Part shown: positions 34,283-45,338 of the stretch, one piece after another | Layout of the letters: each line of letters opens with the position of its first letter | Numbering within the stretch: position 1 is the stretch's first letter | Assembly (NCBI GenBank): GCA_913020495.1 | Contig: CAJWBJ010000021.1 | Location: forward strand, 1 to 46,736 | Length of the DNA stretch: 46,736 nt | Direction of reading: 5' to 3' | Source of the DNA: an uncultured Oleiphilus sp. | GTDB lineage: Bacteria; Pseudomonadota; Gammaproteobacteria; Pseudomonadales; Oleiphilaceae | Made by a program: the position numbers and the translations under genes | The notes under the pieces: model-generated | Told to the model about the DNA's origin: nothing | Databases searched by the model: none | What the model saw: the letters and a program-made list of their open reading frames with translations, nothing else

Positions 34283-36886
34283 CTAAGAGTCGCCGCCTTT
34301 GGTTCTATTTTCTCTCCATTCAGTTAAAGCCTCTAATGGCATAGGTCTAGCTATATGGTAACCCTGAGAAAAATCACAGCCCATCGCTTTCAACTTATTT
34401 AATACACCTTGATTCTCTACGCCCTCAGCGACCACTTTATAGCCTAGGTCATGTGACAAGTTAAGTGTTGTCTTCACAATAACTTCATCGCCCGAAACCT
34501 GATCCATTTCCATCACAAACGAGCGATCTATTTTAATTTCATATACCGGAAGTTGCCGGATGTAACTCATTGATGAGTGACCTGTGCCAAAATCATCGAT
34601 CCCTATTTTGACGCCATTATCGGCAAGATTTTTTAATACTGCCATTGCATTTTCAGGGTCAGTCATCACTGAAGTTTCAGTCAGTTCCAATACTAAATTT
34701 TCAGGTAATACCCGATGCTTTTTCAGTAGAGCCAACAAATTACTTTCAAAATCTTTTTCATGCAAGTTCACGGCAGAAATATTCACAGAGATCGTCTCAC
34801 CCCCACATTCCTGAGACCAACGTGCTTTCTCCGCTAAAGCGGTATCTAAAACCCAGTAAGTTAATGGGCGTATGACACCCGTTTTCTCGGCAACCAAAAC
34901 AAATTCATCAGGCGGAATAAAACCTAAACTGGGGTGATTCCAGCGTAATAATGCTTCAGCACCCACCATTTCTCCCGTGTCAGAACATATAATTGGTTGG
35001 TAATGTAACGATAGGGAATTTGTTTCAATCGCCTTTTTAAGCTCTCCCATTAATACCAGTCGGCGAGCGTTATAAGGGTTTATCTCCTGAGAATAAATAC
35101 CAATTTGTTCATTCGCATTCCCCGCACTATCTATTGCCACACGGGCATGACGGATAATAGTGTCGATATCTGAACCATGCTCCGGATAACAAGCAATACC
35201 GACCGACAACCCTAAATCCAACTCCATTCCATTGAATTCAATCGGTTGAGCTAGCTCACTTCGAATTTTGGCGACAGCATCTAATGCTGTATTTTGCTCT
35301 CCTGATTTAAGGACATGCGCAAAAATAACGCCTTCTATATGAGCAAAATAATGGACCTGTTGATCAAATTTTTCCATCATTAAAGAGACGTTCTCATCAA
35401 TAGAGATATTTGATAAACGCTTAGAGAACAAGTTCAAAACAATATCTGAATTAGCATGGCCAAGTGTTTTATTGATTTCTTGTATACGGCTTAAATGGAA
35501 AAACACTAAAGAAAAGTGTCTCATTTTTTCAGATTCTGAATGAAGTAGCTTATGCAGCAACTGCTGCAACAAAACAATATTTGGAAAACCGTTAACTGCT
35601 TGATGTGTTGCCTGATAATAAAGCTTTGTCTCTGCAGTTTTTCGCTGTTCAGATTCTTCTAACTGTTTTTTCTGTGCTCTGAATTTTGCAAAACGCTCCG
35701 TATTAAAACGATCAGCCAATGCAAAGCTTAATAAAACTGATTCAAGCGCTGACCCCCAGTTCACAGCATTTTCAGTAAAGCCATTTCTTGGTAGAACGCC
35801 AAATTTACTCGCAGCCGAAATTACAGCCCCCATCATTAGAAAAAACCAGGCAATTGTAAAATATCTAGCGGATGTTTGGCCTTTCAACCAAGCGTATGGG
35901 CCGGTAAACATAATAACCAAACTGGCAGGAATCGCTAAAAATACGGATATTCGAGTTGAAATATCGTAAGGCACAATAAACGCCCCCGCGATACACAAAA
36001 GAAAAAGTACTGAAAAGCCATTCAATAATGTATTTAATCGTGGGGCTACCTTATCGAGGTGTAAAAAGTAAGATGAAAAAATAGAAGCGAAAAGCATCAC
36101 CCCCGGAACCGAAATCAAAATACTCATATTATGAATCGCAGGAGACTCTGGATAAACATACTGAAAAAGGAAGCCATGCGCTCCAGACATTAACACCAGC
36201 ACAGATGCCATGAAGCCTACATAATAAATATATGGACGCTCCCTAATTGAAACAAACAAGAAGAAATTATAGAGCACCAGTACAAATAACATCCCGTAGT
36301 AAAGCGCTTTAATTAATTGCTCATCTTGATCAGCCCAATTGAATTTCTGCGCATCCCATAGGGTAATGGGAACTTGAGTAGAGCCTTGAGTACGAATTTT
36401 AAAGTAGATATCGACAGGTTTATCAAACTGAACTGTGACAGGAAATAAAAAGTCTCTGTGAGGCAAGGGCCGATGAGAAAAAGGGTAGATATCTCCAGTT
36501 ATCACATCTTCGGTTATACGGTCTTCTTCAAGTTGATAAAACTCAATATAATCAAGCAATGCATACTGAATAGCGATGATTTTATTTTGAGTTGCAGAGC
36601 CGCAACAAGGAACTTGGTTACTCAAACGAAAACGGAACCAATAACTACTATTGGTATATCCAAAGTTTGGCGTGTCACGAGTACTTCGGGTCCAGGCACT
36701 CGACTTCAATTGTCTCACATCACTTAGAAAAAGCTGATCATCCTGATCTTCAAAGTACTCAAGCTTTGAACCAATATTGATTGAATCTTCACTTCCCACA
36801 TTAATATTTATGGGCGCCTGTGCAAGCACAAAACAAGAAAAAAATACGCTGAACAAAAAAATAGTGGAGGTTACCAGTCTCGTCAT
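34283..36886 (-). CDS. 7TMR-DISM sensor with degenerate GGDEF and active EAL domain
   Basis: An inner-membrane c-di-GMP phosphodiesterase of 867 residues. A signal peptide (TSTIFLFSVFFSCFVLAQA) leads to a periplasmic 7TMR-DISMED2 domain (SYWFRFRLSN, then IEFYQLEEDR), a carbohydrate-binding-like sensor. Seven membrane helices follow (about 180-390), then a coiled coil. The GGDEF-like domain has lost its signature (HIEGVIFAHVL replaces the loop), so it should not make c-di-GMP. The EAL domain is complete: EALLRW (E about 644), DDFGTGHSS, IKIDRSFV, VAEGVEN. I prefer the ATG at 36886, with a GGAAAG site, to the GTG at 36895. It is convergent with ccr. Confidence 0.9.
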   Translation of the reverse strand: MTRLVTSTIFLFSVFFSCFVLAQAPININVGSEDSINIGSKLEYFEDQDDQLFLSDVRQLKSSAWTRSTRDTPNFGYTNSSYWFRFRLSNQVPCCGSATQNKIIAIQYALLDYIEFYQLEEDRITEDVITGDIYPFSHRPLPHRDFLFPVTVQFDKPVDIYFKIRTQGSTQVPITLWDAQKFNWADQDEQLIKALYYGMLFVLVLYNFFLFVSIRERPYIYYVGFMASVLVLMSGAHGFLFQYVYPESPAIHNMSILISVPGVMLFASIFSSYFLHLDKVAPRLNTLLNGFSVLFLLCIAGAFIVPYDISTRISVFLAIPASLVIMFTGPYAWLKGQTSARYFTIAWFFLMMGAVISAASKFGVLPRNGFTENAVNWGSALESVLLSFALADRFNTERFAKFRAQKKQLEESEQRKTAETKLYYQATHQAVNGFPNIVLLQQLLHKLLHSESEKMRHFSLVFFHLSRIQEINKTLGHANSDIVLNLFSKRLSNISIDENVSLMMEKFDQQVHYFAHIEGVIFAHVLKSGEQNTALDAVAKIRSELAQPIEFNGMELDLGLSVGIACYPEHGSDIDTIIRHARVAIDSAGNANEQIGIYSQEINPYNARRLVLMGELKKAIETNSLSLHYQPIICSDTGEMVGAEALLRWNHPSLGFIPPDEFVLVAEKTGVIRPLTYWVLDTALAEKARWSQECGGETISVNISAVNLHEKDFESNLLALLKKHRVLPENLVLELTETSVMTDPENAMAVLKNLADNGVKIGIDDFGTGHSSMSYIRQLPVYEIKIDRSFVMEMDQVSGDEVIVKTTLNLSHDLGYKVVAEGVENQGVLNKLKAMGCDFSQGYHIARPMPLEALTEWRENRTKGGDS

Positions 36887-37040
36887 ACAGCTCACTTTCC
36901 TGCTGGAAGTAACATGTAAATAAAATTTTCATTAAGAGTTTCGAAAATAATCACTCAAAAAAGCTATCCTGTAAACAGCTCAATTTAAGTTTAGTTCAAA
37001 ATAGCTGAGTGTAAATTTGTTCTTTTACTAATGTATAACC

Positions 37041-37078
37041 AAAGAATGCCGCATGTATGAACAGTCTCGGCATTCTTT
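37041..37078. terminator. Terminator downstream of chemoreceptor 1
   Basis: An 11-bp stem (AAAGAATGCCG with CGGCATTCTTT) and 16-base loop lies directly after the stop of the minus-strand chemoreceptor. T-runs follow on the plus side (TTTTTT) and a shorter one on the minus side. Confidence 0.75.
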
Positions 37079-37091
37079 TTTCAACTACAAA

Positions 37092-38393
37092 AGATTAAAA
37101 ATCCTCCCACTCTGAATCGTCACTCCCTTTATTCGCACTGTATTTTATAACCGTCTCCTGAGAAGGTGCCTTATTTTGAGCCTTGCTTTGTTGTGACCCA
37201 ATTTGTGGCGATGGCGCTGGTGCTGAACGAGCTGGCGCCTGTGTTGTGGTATGCATGGGTGATGGGGAAGCCAAGCGACTACCGACAGAAAAGAAGCCTA
37301 CCAGCTTATTTAACACACCCGCCTGTTCACTTAAGGCTTCACTGGCCGCACTAGCCTCTTCGACTAAAGCTGCATTCTGCTGCGTCATATCATCCATTTG
37401 AGTGATGGCTTGATTGATCTGTCCGATGCCTGCCTGCTGCTCTGCAGCTGAATTTGCAATCCCTTCTACCCGGCCAGCGACATCATCAATCGCGGTCACA
37501 ATTTCGCCTAAGGTATCACCCGACTGATTCACTAGCTGGGAGCCAGACTCAACTTTAGTCACACTGTCTCGAATCAGATCTTTAATTTCTTTTGCGGCCG
37601 CCGCAGAACGTTGAGATAAGGTTCTGACTTCGCCAGCCACCACGGCAAAACCACGCCCTTGCTCACCCGCTCTTGCTGCTTCAACTGCTGCATTCAGCGC
37701 TAACAAGTTTGTCTGGAAAGCAATCTCATCAATGACACCAATGATATCGTTGATTTTATTACTCGAATCAAGAATTTCTCCCATGGCCACGATCGCCCCT
37801 TTCACCACCTGCCCCCCATGCGCGGCTTTCTGCTTCGCACTTGACGACATATGGTTCGCTTCCGATGCATTGGTGGAACTCTCTTTTACCGTACTGGTAA
37901 TTTCTTCCATACTCGCTGCGGTTTCTTCTAAGGAGCTGGCTTGAGCTTCAGTTCGTCGACTTAAGTCGTCATTACCCTGATAAATTTCATTCGCAGCCGA
38001 ATGAACCAAACCAGAGGAATCTCTGATTTGGGTAATAATATCTGTCAGCTTATTAATGGTTTTATTCACATCTAGCTTTAAGTCACCAAACGACCCTTTG
38101 TAATCTTTATTAATGGTTTTGGTGAGGTTACCTTCTGACATCGCGGATAACACAACGCCCATATCTCTTAGGAATGAGTCGGTACTTTCTACGGTCTGAT
38201 TCAGGCCAAGGGCTAACTTCTCAAAGAACCCTGTTTTACCGATCGGATCGATACGTTTCGATAGATCACCATTAGCCGATGCTTCAACTAAACGATCAAT
38301 TTCCTGCTCTATTGAGACTTCATTCGTTCGATCCGTCCATTCAACCACCGTTCCAATACGTTCATTCTCATCATTATTAATCGGGTTCACGAC
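37092..38393. repeat. 1302-bp perfect direct repeat, copy 1
   Basis: By reading both copies I find bases 37092-38393 the same as 40960-42261 (offset 3868). They encode the linker/HAMP-like region and the whole signalling domain of the two chemoreceptors, including the stop. Beyond 38393 the copies still resemble each other through the tandem PAS pair (to about 39110) but with many differences. The sharp edge suggests recent gene conversion. Confidence 0.88.
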
Positions 38394-40709
38394 AAGATCC
38401 ATGTGGCGTCCACCAACAAGTATATTAGCAACAATTTCACCCGTTAAATTCTCAAGCATGCGTTTTTGATGCTCGGGATTTTTATGGAATACATCGATAC
38501 TATTGCCAATTAAATTACTCACAGAGAAGTTGCTTAGCTCCTGACGCAAATCGCTTTCTGCATTCGTCAATGTATCGGTCACCGCCTGATTCATATAAAT
38601 GATATTACGATCGGCATCGGCCACCATGACATTTGCTGACACCGTGTCCAAAGCCTGTTTCATTCGCGCATTCGTATCTGAAATAACACGTTCAGCCTTA
38701 ATACGAGCGAGCTCTTCTGTTTGATCATCCCACTCAACAGCCACCCCTAAACGCGCATTTGAGTCATCAAAAACAGGGGTTGCGACTAAATTAAAGGTAC
38801 GACCACCGACCACAATCGTCGCTGAATAGGCATCTTTAAGACCCTCTAATATATGACGTTGATGTGCAGGATTTTTATGAAAGACATCAATATTGCTACC
38901 AAGCAATTGTGCCGCATTGAAATTAGGCAAATCTTGCTTTAAGTCTGCCTCGGAATTTTTAAACATATCTTGAACCGAGTCATTCATATAAATGATATTC
39001 AGCTCATTGTCAGCGACCATGACATTTGTTCGGCACACATCCAGCGCATTCTTTATTCGGGTTGATTCTCCCGCTAGACGCGCTGCATTTTCAACGTCAA
39101 AACCCATCTTTATTTGCATGGACTTTAATGCATACATAACTGATGACAACTCATTATTACCATTTATAATGATATTGTTATCAAAATTTCCACTAGCAAG
39201 CTCAGCAAAATTCGATAGACAAGAATTTATTGAACCGAGAACATTTCTCCCCATGGTAAACACTAGACTCAGTGTTAGCAGAATTGCCAGTAGAGTGAAA
39301 ATCGAAATGGTATAAAATTGAACTTCCATTGACGTAACGCGTTCTTCTAACAAATCTTTTAAAAGTGCCGCGCTTTCATCATATAAGACAAATGCTTGAT
39401 TGATACTATCTGTACCATCGCTAAAGAATTGTTTTGAGTCTAATGAAGCCATGTCTCCACTTCGAATTACATCAACAGCTTTAATAAAGCTACCAATAAT
39501 AGACTCCACTTCTCCCGCCATTACCCCTAATCGCTGTTGCAGGCGTTCATCCGCTTCAGCACCCGAGCGATAAGACGCCAATAAGCCTTGGTAGTTGACA
39601 TCAATACCAACTTTCAGCTCTGTCATTCTTATTATCTGGTTTTGAGTCATTGAATTATTCGCAATAATACCTGAGCCAAGACCTCTAACTTGCCCCATAT
39701 TCTCAACCAAGGCAGGAATTTTGTTGATCACTAAATCCATGCTGTAAAAACTTCCCAGCTCAGGGTCAAGAACGAGGTTAGAGGTATCACCGGCATGTAC
39801 AATAAGCGACAGCACCTTAGCAATCAAAGCACTATGACGACTGAAGCTTTCTTTCGCCCCCATACTAAAAGCCGTATCTTTTAATACGTCCCACTCATTG
39901 CGAATAGCAGTAAATCTTTTACTGGTATCAAGTGATTCCCCAAGTTTGTAGTCGACCTTTTGGGCAGCCTCAAATAAGCCATCGATTTTTTTCCTAACAC
40001 TCAAGACTTTTGATTCAAATGACGTATTACCATTCAAAAAAGCATTAGTCATGCCTCGATGTTGCGGTATAAATTCTAGAAGTTGACGAACAGGTTTAAC
40101 GTATTCAATCCCAAGAAGTTCCTGCTGAGAAAATGCAATTTGTTCATATTGTTGTTTTAAAGATAAAACCACCAAAGCACTAAGCATTACAACAACGATG
40201 CCTAATGTAGTGAATTGTTGTGTGAGTTTAATATTGCTCAACTTAGCGATTAATTCTGCCAAACCTGGTTTAAGAAGGTTTCCTCCTTTGAGTTTAAGGC
40301 TGCCATTTTTCAATTTAATATAAGCATCTTTTGCAGCAGCAACTTCATCACTGGTTGGTTTGCTTCTTACCGACATATATTCAGTAATATGACCATTTTC
40401 AAAAATGGGCGTCACATTCGCTTTTACCCAGTAGAAATCTCCATTTTTGCAGCGATTCTTAACAATTCCAGTCCAAGGCCGGCCTTGCTTTACTGTGTCC
40501 CACAAATCCTGAAAGGCAGCGGGAGGCATATCCGGGTGCCGAACCATATTGTGGTTCTTACCGCTTAGTTCTCCTTCAGAAAAGCCACTAATAGCTATAA
40601 AACTTGGGTTAGCATAAGTAATCGCGCCTTTCAGATCCGTTTTAGACACAAGTGTCTGACCTTCAGTCATATACACTTCGTTATCCGTTACCGGCATATT
40701 GACTTTCAT
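37095..40709 (-). CDS. Aer-type PAS chemoreceptor 1 (MCP) with helical periplasmic sensor
   Basis: A methyl-accepting chemotaxis protein of 1204 residues. Order: N-terminal Aer-like PAS (20-130; [19 protein letters not shown] and [14 protein letters not shown], the FAD-type form); TM1 about 165-184; a long all-helical periplasmic domain (185-450), perhaps NIT-like; TM2 about 450-472; two tandem PAS domains (about 540-780; [30 protein letters not shown]); a HAMP-like linker; and the signalling domain with [20 protein letters not shown]. The last residues, EWEDF, fit the CheR/CheB-binding pentapeptide pattern x-W-x-x-F. It could combine redox sensing with an external signal. Its 3' part is identical to that of chemoreceptor 2. 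GAGG precedes the ATG. Confidence 0.92.
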   Translation of the reverse strand: MKVNMPVTDNEVYMTEGQTLVSKTDLKGAITYANPSFIAISGFSEGELSGKNHNMVRHPDMPPAAFQDLWDTVKQGRPWTGIVKNRCKNGDFYWVKANVTPIFENGHITEYMSVRSKPTSDEVAAAKDAYIKLKNGSLKLKGGNLLKPGLAELIAKLSNIKLTQQFTTLGIVVVMLSALVVLSLKQQYEQIAFSQQELLGIEYVKPVRQLLEFIPQHRGMTNAFLNGNTSFESKVLSVRKKIDGLFEAAQKVDYKLGESLDTSKRFTAIRNEWDVLKDTAFSMGAKESFSRHSALIAKVLSLIVHAGDTSNLVLDPELGSFYSMDLVINKIPALVENMGQVRGLGSGIIANNSMTQNQIIRMTELKVGIDVNYQGLLASYRSGAEADERLQQRLGVMAGEVESIIGSFIKAVDVIRSGDMASLDSKQFFSDGTDSINQAFVLYDESAALLKDLLEERVTSMEVQFYTISIFTLLAILLTLSLVFTMGRNVLGSINSCLSNFAELASGNFDNNIIINGNNELSSVMYALKSMQIKMGFDVENAARLAGESTRIKNALDVCRTNVMVADNELNIIYMNDSVQDMFKNSEADLKQDLPNFNAAQLLGSNIDVFHKNPAHQRHILEGLKDAYSATIVVGGRTFNLVATPVFDDSNARLGVAVEWDDQTEELARIKAERVISDTNARMKQALDTVSANVMVADADRNIIYMNQAVTDTLTNAESDLRQELSNFSVSNLIGNSIDVFHKNPEHQKRMLENLTGEIVANILVGGRHMDLVVNPINNDENERIGTVVEWTDRTNEVSIEQEIDRLVEASANGDLSKRIDPIGKTGFFEKLALGLNQTVESTDSFLRDMGVVLSAMSEGNLTKTINKDYKGSFGDLKLDVNKTINKLTDIITQIRDSSGLVHSAANEIYQGNDDLSRRTEAQASSLEETAASMEEITSTVKESSTNASEANHMSSSAKQKAAHGGQVVKGAIVAMGEILDSSNKINDIIGVIDEIAFQTNLLALNAAVEAARAGEQGRGFAVVAGEVRTLSQRSAAAAKEIKDLIRDSVTKVESGSQLVNQSGDTLGEIVTAIDDVAGRVEGIANSAAEQQAGIGQINQAITQMDDMTQQNAALVEEASAASEALSEQAGVLNKLVGFFSVGSRLASPSPMHTTTQAPARSAPAPSPQIGSQQSKAQNKAPSQETVIKYSANKGSDDSEWEDF

Positions 40710-40959
40710 TGTTTGACCTCTATTTTTTTAGTCGATGCACTTACAAATGCTGTTCCCCCTATAATCAGTAAGGAAAAGTAAGCTTATACTTTATTAAAAA
40801 GTTCATTAAGAATAGGAAAGTTTTTTTAGATGTGTAGAAAGATAGGACATTTATTTGAAATAAACAGCTTCTAACCTGATATAGATCAACTCACCTCATT
40901 GCCAAGCGTTGCTCAGCTATGAGGTGTAAGCATCTTTTATTAGTTGTTGCTTATTTTTT

Positions 40960-42261
40960 AGATTAAAAATCCTCCCACTCTGAATCGTCACTCCCTTTAT
41001 TCGCACTGTATTTTATAACCGTCTCCTGAGAAGGTGCCTTATTTTGAGCCTTGCTTTGTTGTGACCCAATTTGTGGCGATGGCGCTGGTGCTGAACGAGC
41101 TGGCGCCTGTGTTGTGGTATGCATGGGTGATGGGGAAGCCAAGCGACTACCGACAGAAAAGAAGCCTACCAGCTTATTTAACACACCCGCCTGTTCACTT
41201 AAGGCTTCACTGGCCGCACTAGCCTCTTCGACTAAAGCTGCATTCTGCTGCGTCATATCATCCATTTGAGTGATGGCTTGATTGATCTGTCCGATGCCTG
41301 CCTGCTGCTCTGCAGCTGAATTTGCAATCCCTTCTACCCGGCCAGCGACATCATCAATCGCGGTCACAATTTCGCCTAAGGTATCACCCGACTGATTCAC
41401 TAGCTGGGAGCCAGACTCAACTTTAGTCACACTGTCTCGAATCAGATCTTTAATTTCTTTTGCGGCCGCCGCAGAACGTTGAGATAAGGTTCTGACTTCG
41501 CCAGCCACCACGGCAAAACCACGCCCTTGCTCACCCGCTCTTGCTGCTTCAACTGCTGCATTCAGCGCTAACAAGTTTGTCTGGAAAGCAATCTCATCAA
41601 TGACACCAATGATATCGTTGATTTTATTACTCGAATCAAGAATTTCTCCCATGGCCACGATCGCCCCTTTCACCACCTGCCCCCCATGCGCGGCTTTCTG
41701 CTTCGCACTTGACGACATATGGTTCGCTTCCGATGCATTGGTGGAACTCTCTTTTACCGTACTGGTAATTTCTTCCATACTCGCTGCGGTTTCTTCTAAG
41801 GAGCTGGCTTGAGCTTCAGTTCGTCGACTTAAGTCGTCATTACCCTGATAAATTTCATTCGCAGCCGAATGAACCAAACCAGAGGAATCTCTGATTTGGG
41901 TAATAATATCTGTCAGCTTATTAATGGTTTTATTCACATCTAGCTTTAAGTCACCAAACGACCCTTTGTAATCTTTATTAATGGTTTTGGTGAGGTTACC
42001 TTCTGACATCGCGGATAACACAACGCCCATATCTCTTAGGAATGAGTCGGTACTTTCTACGGTCTGATTCAGGCCAAGGGCTAACTTCTCAAAGAACCCT
42101 GTTTTACCGATCGGATCGATACGTTTCGATAGATCACCATTAGCCGATGCTTCAACTAAACGATCAATTTCCTGCTCTATTGAGACTTCATTCGTTCGAT
42201 CCGTCCATTCAACCACCGTTCCAATACGTTCATTCTCATCATTATTAATCGGGTTCACGAC
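40960..42261. repeat. 1302-bp perfect direct repeat, copy 2
   Basis: The second copy of the repeat at 37092-38393, in the same orientation and covering the same part of chemoreceptor 2. The left edge is one base-run before the shared stop codon region and the right edge is in the codons just before the shared EWTDRTNE segment, after which synonymous and non-synonymous differences appear at once. Confidence 0.88.
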
Positions 42262-44184
42262 GAGTGTCATATGACGCCCACCGACGATAATATTAGCAGT
42301 CATCTCATCAGTTAAATTCTCAAGCATACGTTTTTGATGCTCAGGATTTTTATGAAACACATCAATACTATTGCCAATTAAGTTCTGAACAGAAAAGTTA
42401 CTCAAGTCTTTACGTAAGTCGCTTTCTGCGTTCGTCAGTGTATCGGTCACGGCCTGATTCATATAAATAATATTACGACTAGCATCGGCCACCATGACAT
42501 TTGCTGACACCGTGTCCAAAGCCTGTTTCATCCGTGCATTCGAATCTGAAATTTCTCGTTCAGCCGCGATACGCACTAATTCTTCAGTTTGGTCATTCCA
42601 CTCAACAGCCACCCCTAAACGCGCATTTGAGTCATCAAAAACAGGGGTTGCGACTAAATTAAATGTACGACCACCGACCACAATCGTCGCTGAATAGGCA
42701 TCTTTAAGACCCTCTAATATATGACGTTGATGCGCTGGGTTTTTATGAAAGATATCAATATTGCTACCGAGCAATTGTGCCGCATTGAAATTAGGTAAAT
42801 CTTGTTTTAAGTCAGCCTCGGTATTTTTAAACATCTCTTGAACCGAGTCATTCATATAAATGATGTTCAACTCATTGTCAGCGACCATGACATTCGTTTG
42901 GCATACATCTAGCGCATTTTTGATTCGGGTAGCTTCATTCGCCAACCTAGCCGAGTCTTCTAATTCAAACCTCATTTTAACCTGTGTGACATGCACCCCT
43001 TGCATAAAGGTTCCAATTTCATCAGTGCGAAGAATGTTAATATCATTTTCGAAATAACCTTCGTTAATATTCTTGAAGCAAGCCCCTAATGCTTCTAACG
43101 GTTTAAGGATTGTTCTACCTACAAACATAAAGATCATTACAATCAATACAACAAGCGAAATCACCCGCTCTACGACTACGGTCATTTTACTGGAGGAGAC
43201 CTCTGTGGATATAGCCGATGACATCTGCTCTGACTGAGTAGCTTGGGCAGCAACTAAGGTCTCAAAACCTTCAATTGCAGGCCTGTCATTAATTTTCACC
43301 ACGGCATCAATTTGTTTAGCACTTTGCCCTTGCTGAACAAGAGGTTGAATTTTCCTTAAGTTGGTTTTATAAGCATTCGCTACACTTTGAATATTTCTTA
43401 ATGCGCTCAATTCAACCTCTGTTACGTCAGTCAGTGCGCGATACTTTTCAACGGCTGTTGAAAGCTCACGAATATTATCCTGTGTACGACCAACGTACTT
43501 TTCAGAACCTCTTAATACATAATTCTTAAAATTATGTATCGCTCCGCCAAACCCAAGTTGCGACTTCATTTCCTGAAGCAATTCGGCTCGCTGAATAGCG
43601 CCTTCCTGGTAGCTATGCCAACCATTATCAATACGACCTAAATCTTTAAAGCCTTCAAATGCCCCGAACACAAAGATCAAAGCAATCAGGCAACAAATTG
43701 CCATTAGTTTTTTCTTGATTGATAGATTTCCATAGCCATCTTTTAATGCTTCAGTCGGCGACTTACCAGTATAGGAACCAGCATTCATATCTTTATATAA
43801 AGCCGTTGCATTGCGTACCATCTCATCGGTTGGGATGGACCTGACCGACATGTATTCGACTACTTGGCCATTTTTGGTAATAGGGATAACATTTGCGAGC
43901 ACCCAATAAAAATCACCATTCTTACAGCGATTCTTAACCATTCCCGTCCATGGTCGACCTTGCTTTACGCTATCCCATAAGTCTTGAAAGGCAGCCGAGG
44001 GCATGTCTGGGTGACGAACCATATTATGATTATTACCAATGAGTTCTTGCTCACTAAAGCCACTTATTGTGATGAAGTCAGGGTTAACGTAGGTAATTGC
44101 GCCTTTTAAGTCTGTTTTTGAAACAAGTGTCTGACCTTCAACCATCCGAACTTCGTTTTGCGTCACTGGCATATTTACTTTCAT
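40963..44184 (-). CDS. Aer-type PAS chemoreceptor 2 (MCP) with different sensor domain
   Basis: A chemoreceptor of 1073 residues with the same plan as its neighbour. N-terminal Aer-like PAS ([29 protein letters not shown]), TM1 about 158-180 ([15 protein letters not shown]), a shorter periplasmic helical bundle with [19 protein letters not shown]2 about 342-362 ([15 protein letters not shown]), tandem PAS pair, signalling domain and EWEDF C-terminus. The sensor is 131 residues shorter than in chemoreceptor 1 and unrelated in sequence; everything else is homologous. The frame opens at 44214, but the ATG at 44184 has AGGGAA upstream and matches the neighbour's MKVNMPVT start, so I use it. A duplication followed by sensor exchange explains the pair best. 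Confidence 0.92.
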   Translation of the reverse strand: MKVNMPVTQNEVRMVEGQTLVSKTDLKGAITYVNPDFITISGFSEQELIGNNHNMVRHPDMPSAAFQDLWDSVKQGRPWTGMVKNRCKNGDFYWVLANVIPITKNGQVVEYMSVRSIPTDEMVRNATALYKDMNAGSYTGKSPTEALKDGYGNLSIKKKLMAICCLIALIFVFGAFEGFKDLGRIDNGWHSYQEGAIQRAELLQEMKSQLGFGGAIHNFKNYVLRGSEKYVGRTQDNIRELSTAVEKYRALTDVTEVELSALRNIQSVANAYKTNLRKIQPLVQQGQSAKQIDAVVKINDRPAIEGFETLVAAQATQSEQMSSAISTEVSSSKMTVVVERVISLVVLIVMIFMFVGRTILKPLEALGACFKNINEGYFENDINILRTDEIGTFMQGVHVTQVKMRFELEDSARLANEATRIKNALDVCQTNVMVADNELNIIYMNDSVQEMFKNTEADLKQDLPNFNAAQLLGSNIDIFHKNPAHQRHILEGLKDAYSATIVVGGRTFNLVATPVFDDSNARLGVAVEWNDQTEELVRIAAEREISDSNARMKQALDTVSANVMVADASRNIIYMNQAVTDTLTNAESDLRKDLSNFSVQNLIGNSIDVFHKNPEHQKRMLENLTDEMTANIIVGGRHMTLVVNPINNDENERIGTVVEWTDRTNEVSIEQEIDRLVEASANGDLSKRIDPIGKTGFFEKLALGLNQTVESTDSFLRDMGVVLSAMSEGNLTKTINKDYKGSFGDLKLDVNKTINKLTDIITQIRDSSGLVHSAANEIYQGNDDLSRRTEAQASSLEETAASMEEITSTVKESSTNASEANHMSSSAKQKAAHGGQVVKGAIVAMGEILDSSNKINDIIGVIDEIAFQTNLLALNAAVEAARAGEQGRGFAVVAGEVRTLSQRSAAAAKEIKDLIRDSVTKVESGSQLVNQSGDTLGEIVTAIDDVAGRVEGIANSAAEQQAGIGQINQAITQMDDMTQQNAALVEEASAASEALSEQAGVLNKLVGFFSVGSRLASPSPMHTTTQAPARSAPAPSPQIGSQQSKAQNKAPSQETVIKYSANKGSDDSEWEDF

Positions 44185-44471
44185 CGATTGTTCCCTAATT
44201 TGTTCGTCATACAACTCGAAATATAATTAATCATTTATCACTTAAAGTTTCGCTCCATTAAATTAAAGTAAAGAGTGTAAACATCTAAGCAAAGGTTAAT
44301 TAATAATAGACAGTTTTTCACATTTCGCAGTAAATTTAGTTCATACCACAATAAAGAAAAGAGACTTAAAATTTGAAGAAGGAGTGACGAATCACTTCTC
44401 GAATTGGCGAGGCTGAATAACGCTCTACCTTGCTCCCATGAACAGGAACAAGATATTTGTTTCTATACGAT

Positions 44472-45314
44472 TTAGGCAGACTTACTTTTCCATTTAACGG
44501 CTTTAGTAAATAACCATTGGTAGCCTGCGGGAAATACTCTCGCCATGCCATCGAAAACTCTGGCATCCAAACCAATAAGTACTCGACGATCGTTTTTTCG
44601 TACCCCTTTTAGAATCGTTTTTGCTGCACTATCTGGCGTGTGTATAAACATACGTTCAAATTCTACCAATGATCTTTCCCTTGTAGAGCCTATTACTTCA
44701 AGGGCACTATCATCCATGCGCGACGATTTGGCGATATTTGTTTTTATGCCTCCCGGGTGGATACAAGTTGTACTCACATTAGAATTTGTAATTTCAAGGT
44801 CTTGCCGTAAAGACTCGGTAAAACCACGCACTGCAAATTTACTGGCATTATAGCCACTCATTAGTGGCTGTGATGTTAATCCAAAAACACTCGATATATT
44901 AACGACATGACCTTCACCCGATTTTTCCAAATAAGGTAAGAAGGCTTTGGTTCCATACACAACACCCCAGAAATTAATATTCATAATCCATTCATAATCT
45001 TCCAGAGATAGCGCATCAACGGTTCCAGAAAGTGCCACACCAGCATTGTTAAATATAAGATTCACTTTACCGTGGTCCTTAACCACTTTATCGGCCCATT
45101 CATAAACTGCTTTTTTATTTGAAACATCGAGAACTTGCTGTGTCACTTTTACACTAAATGGTTTTAGCTGCTTCAGCGTTTCAGACAGGCCTTTTTTGTC
45201 GATATCTGATAAGGCTAAATCACAACCACTTTTTGCTAAGTTAATCGCTAATGCTTGCCCAATACCAGAACCTGCCCCTGTCACGGCAGCCACTTTATTT
45301 TTTAAGTTTTTCAT
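44472..45314 (-). CDS. Short-chain dehydrogenase/reductase
   Basis: A classical SDR of 280 residues. Cofactor motif TGAGSGIG (12-19), NNAG (89-92), and catalytic S141, Y155, K159 (YNASK). Asp37 at the end of the second strand favours NAD(H) over NADP(H). After the SDR core there is a C-terminal part of about 60 residues (ILKGVRKNDRRVLIGLDARV, ending in WKSKSA) seen in SDRs linked to lipid, steroid or alcohol metabolism. It lies 24 bases after the monooxygenase gene and is co-transcribed with it; a secondary alcohol/ketone pair would suit both enzymes. Confidence 0.87.
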   Translation of the reverse strand: MKNLKNKVAAVTGAGSGIGQALAINLAKSGCDLALSDIDKKGLSETLKQLKPFSVKVTQQVLDVSNKKAVYEWADKVVKDHGKVNLIFNNAGVALSGTVDALSLEDYEWIMNINFWGVVYGTKAFLPYLEKSGEGHVVNISSVFGLTSQPLMSGYNASKFAVRGFTESLRQDLEITNSNVSTTCIHPGGIKTNIAKSSRMDDSALEVIGSTRERSLVEFERMFIHTPDSAAKTILKGVRKNDRRVLIGLDARVFDGMARVFPAGYQWLFTKAVKWKSKSA

Positions 45315-45338
45315 ATAACTTTCCTTATTATTTTTTGG

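Noticed and set aside
34283..36886. Diguanylate cyclase activity of the EAL protein
   Set aside because: The GGDEF signature loop is lost, so only the phosphodiesterase half should be active.
37166..37944. Three plus-strand frames that recur exactly at 41034-41812
   Set aside because: They are antisense shadows of the two identical chemoreceptor tails; their duplication only reflects the repeat.
40892..40926. CACCTCAT/ATGAGGTG hairpin as terminator of chemoreceptor 2
   Set aside because: Eight pairs around a 19-base loop and no T-run on the minus strand; not convincing.
44366..44575. 69-codon frame on the minus strand overlapping the SDR end
   Set aside because: It overlaps the real SDR gene in another frame and has no independent support.
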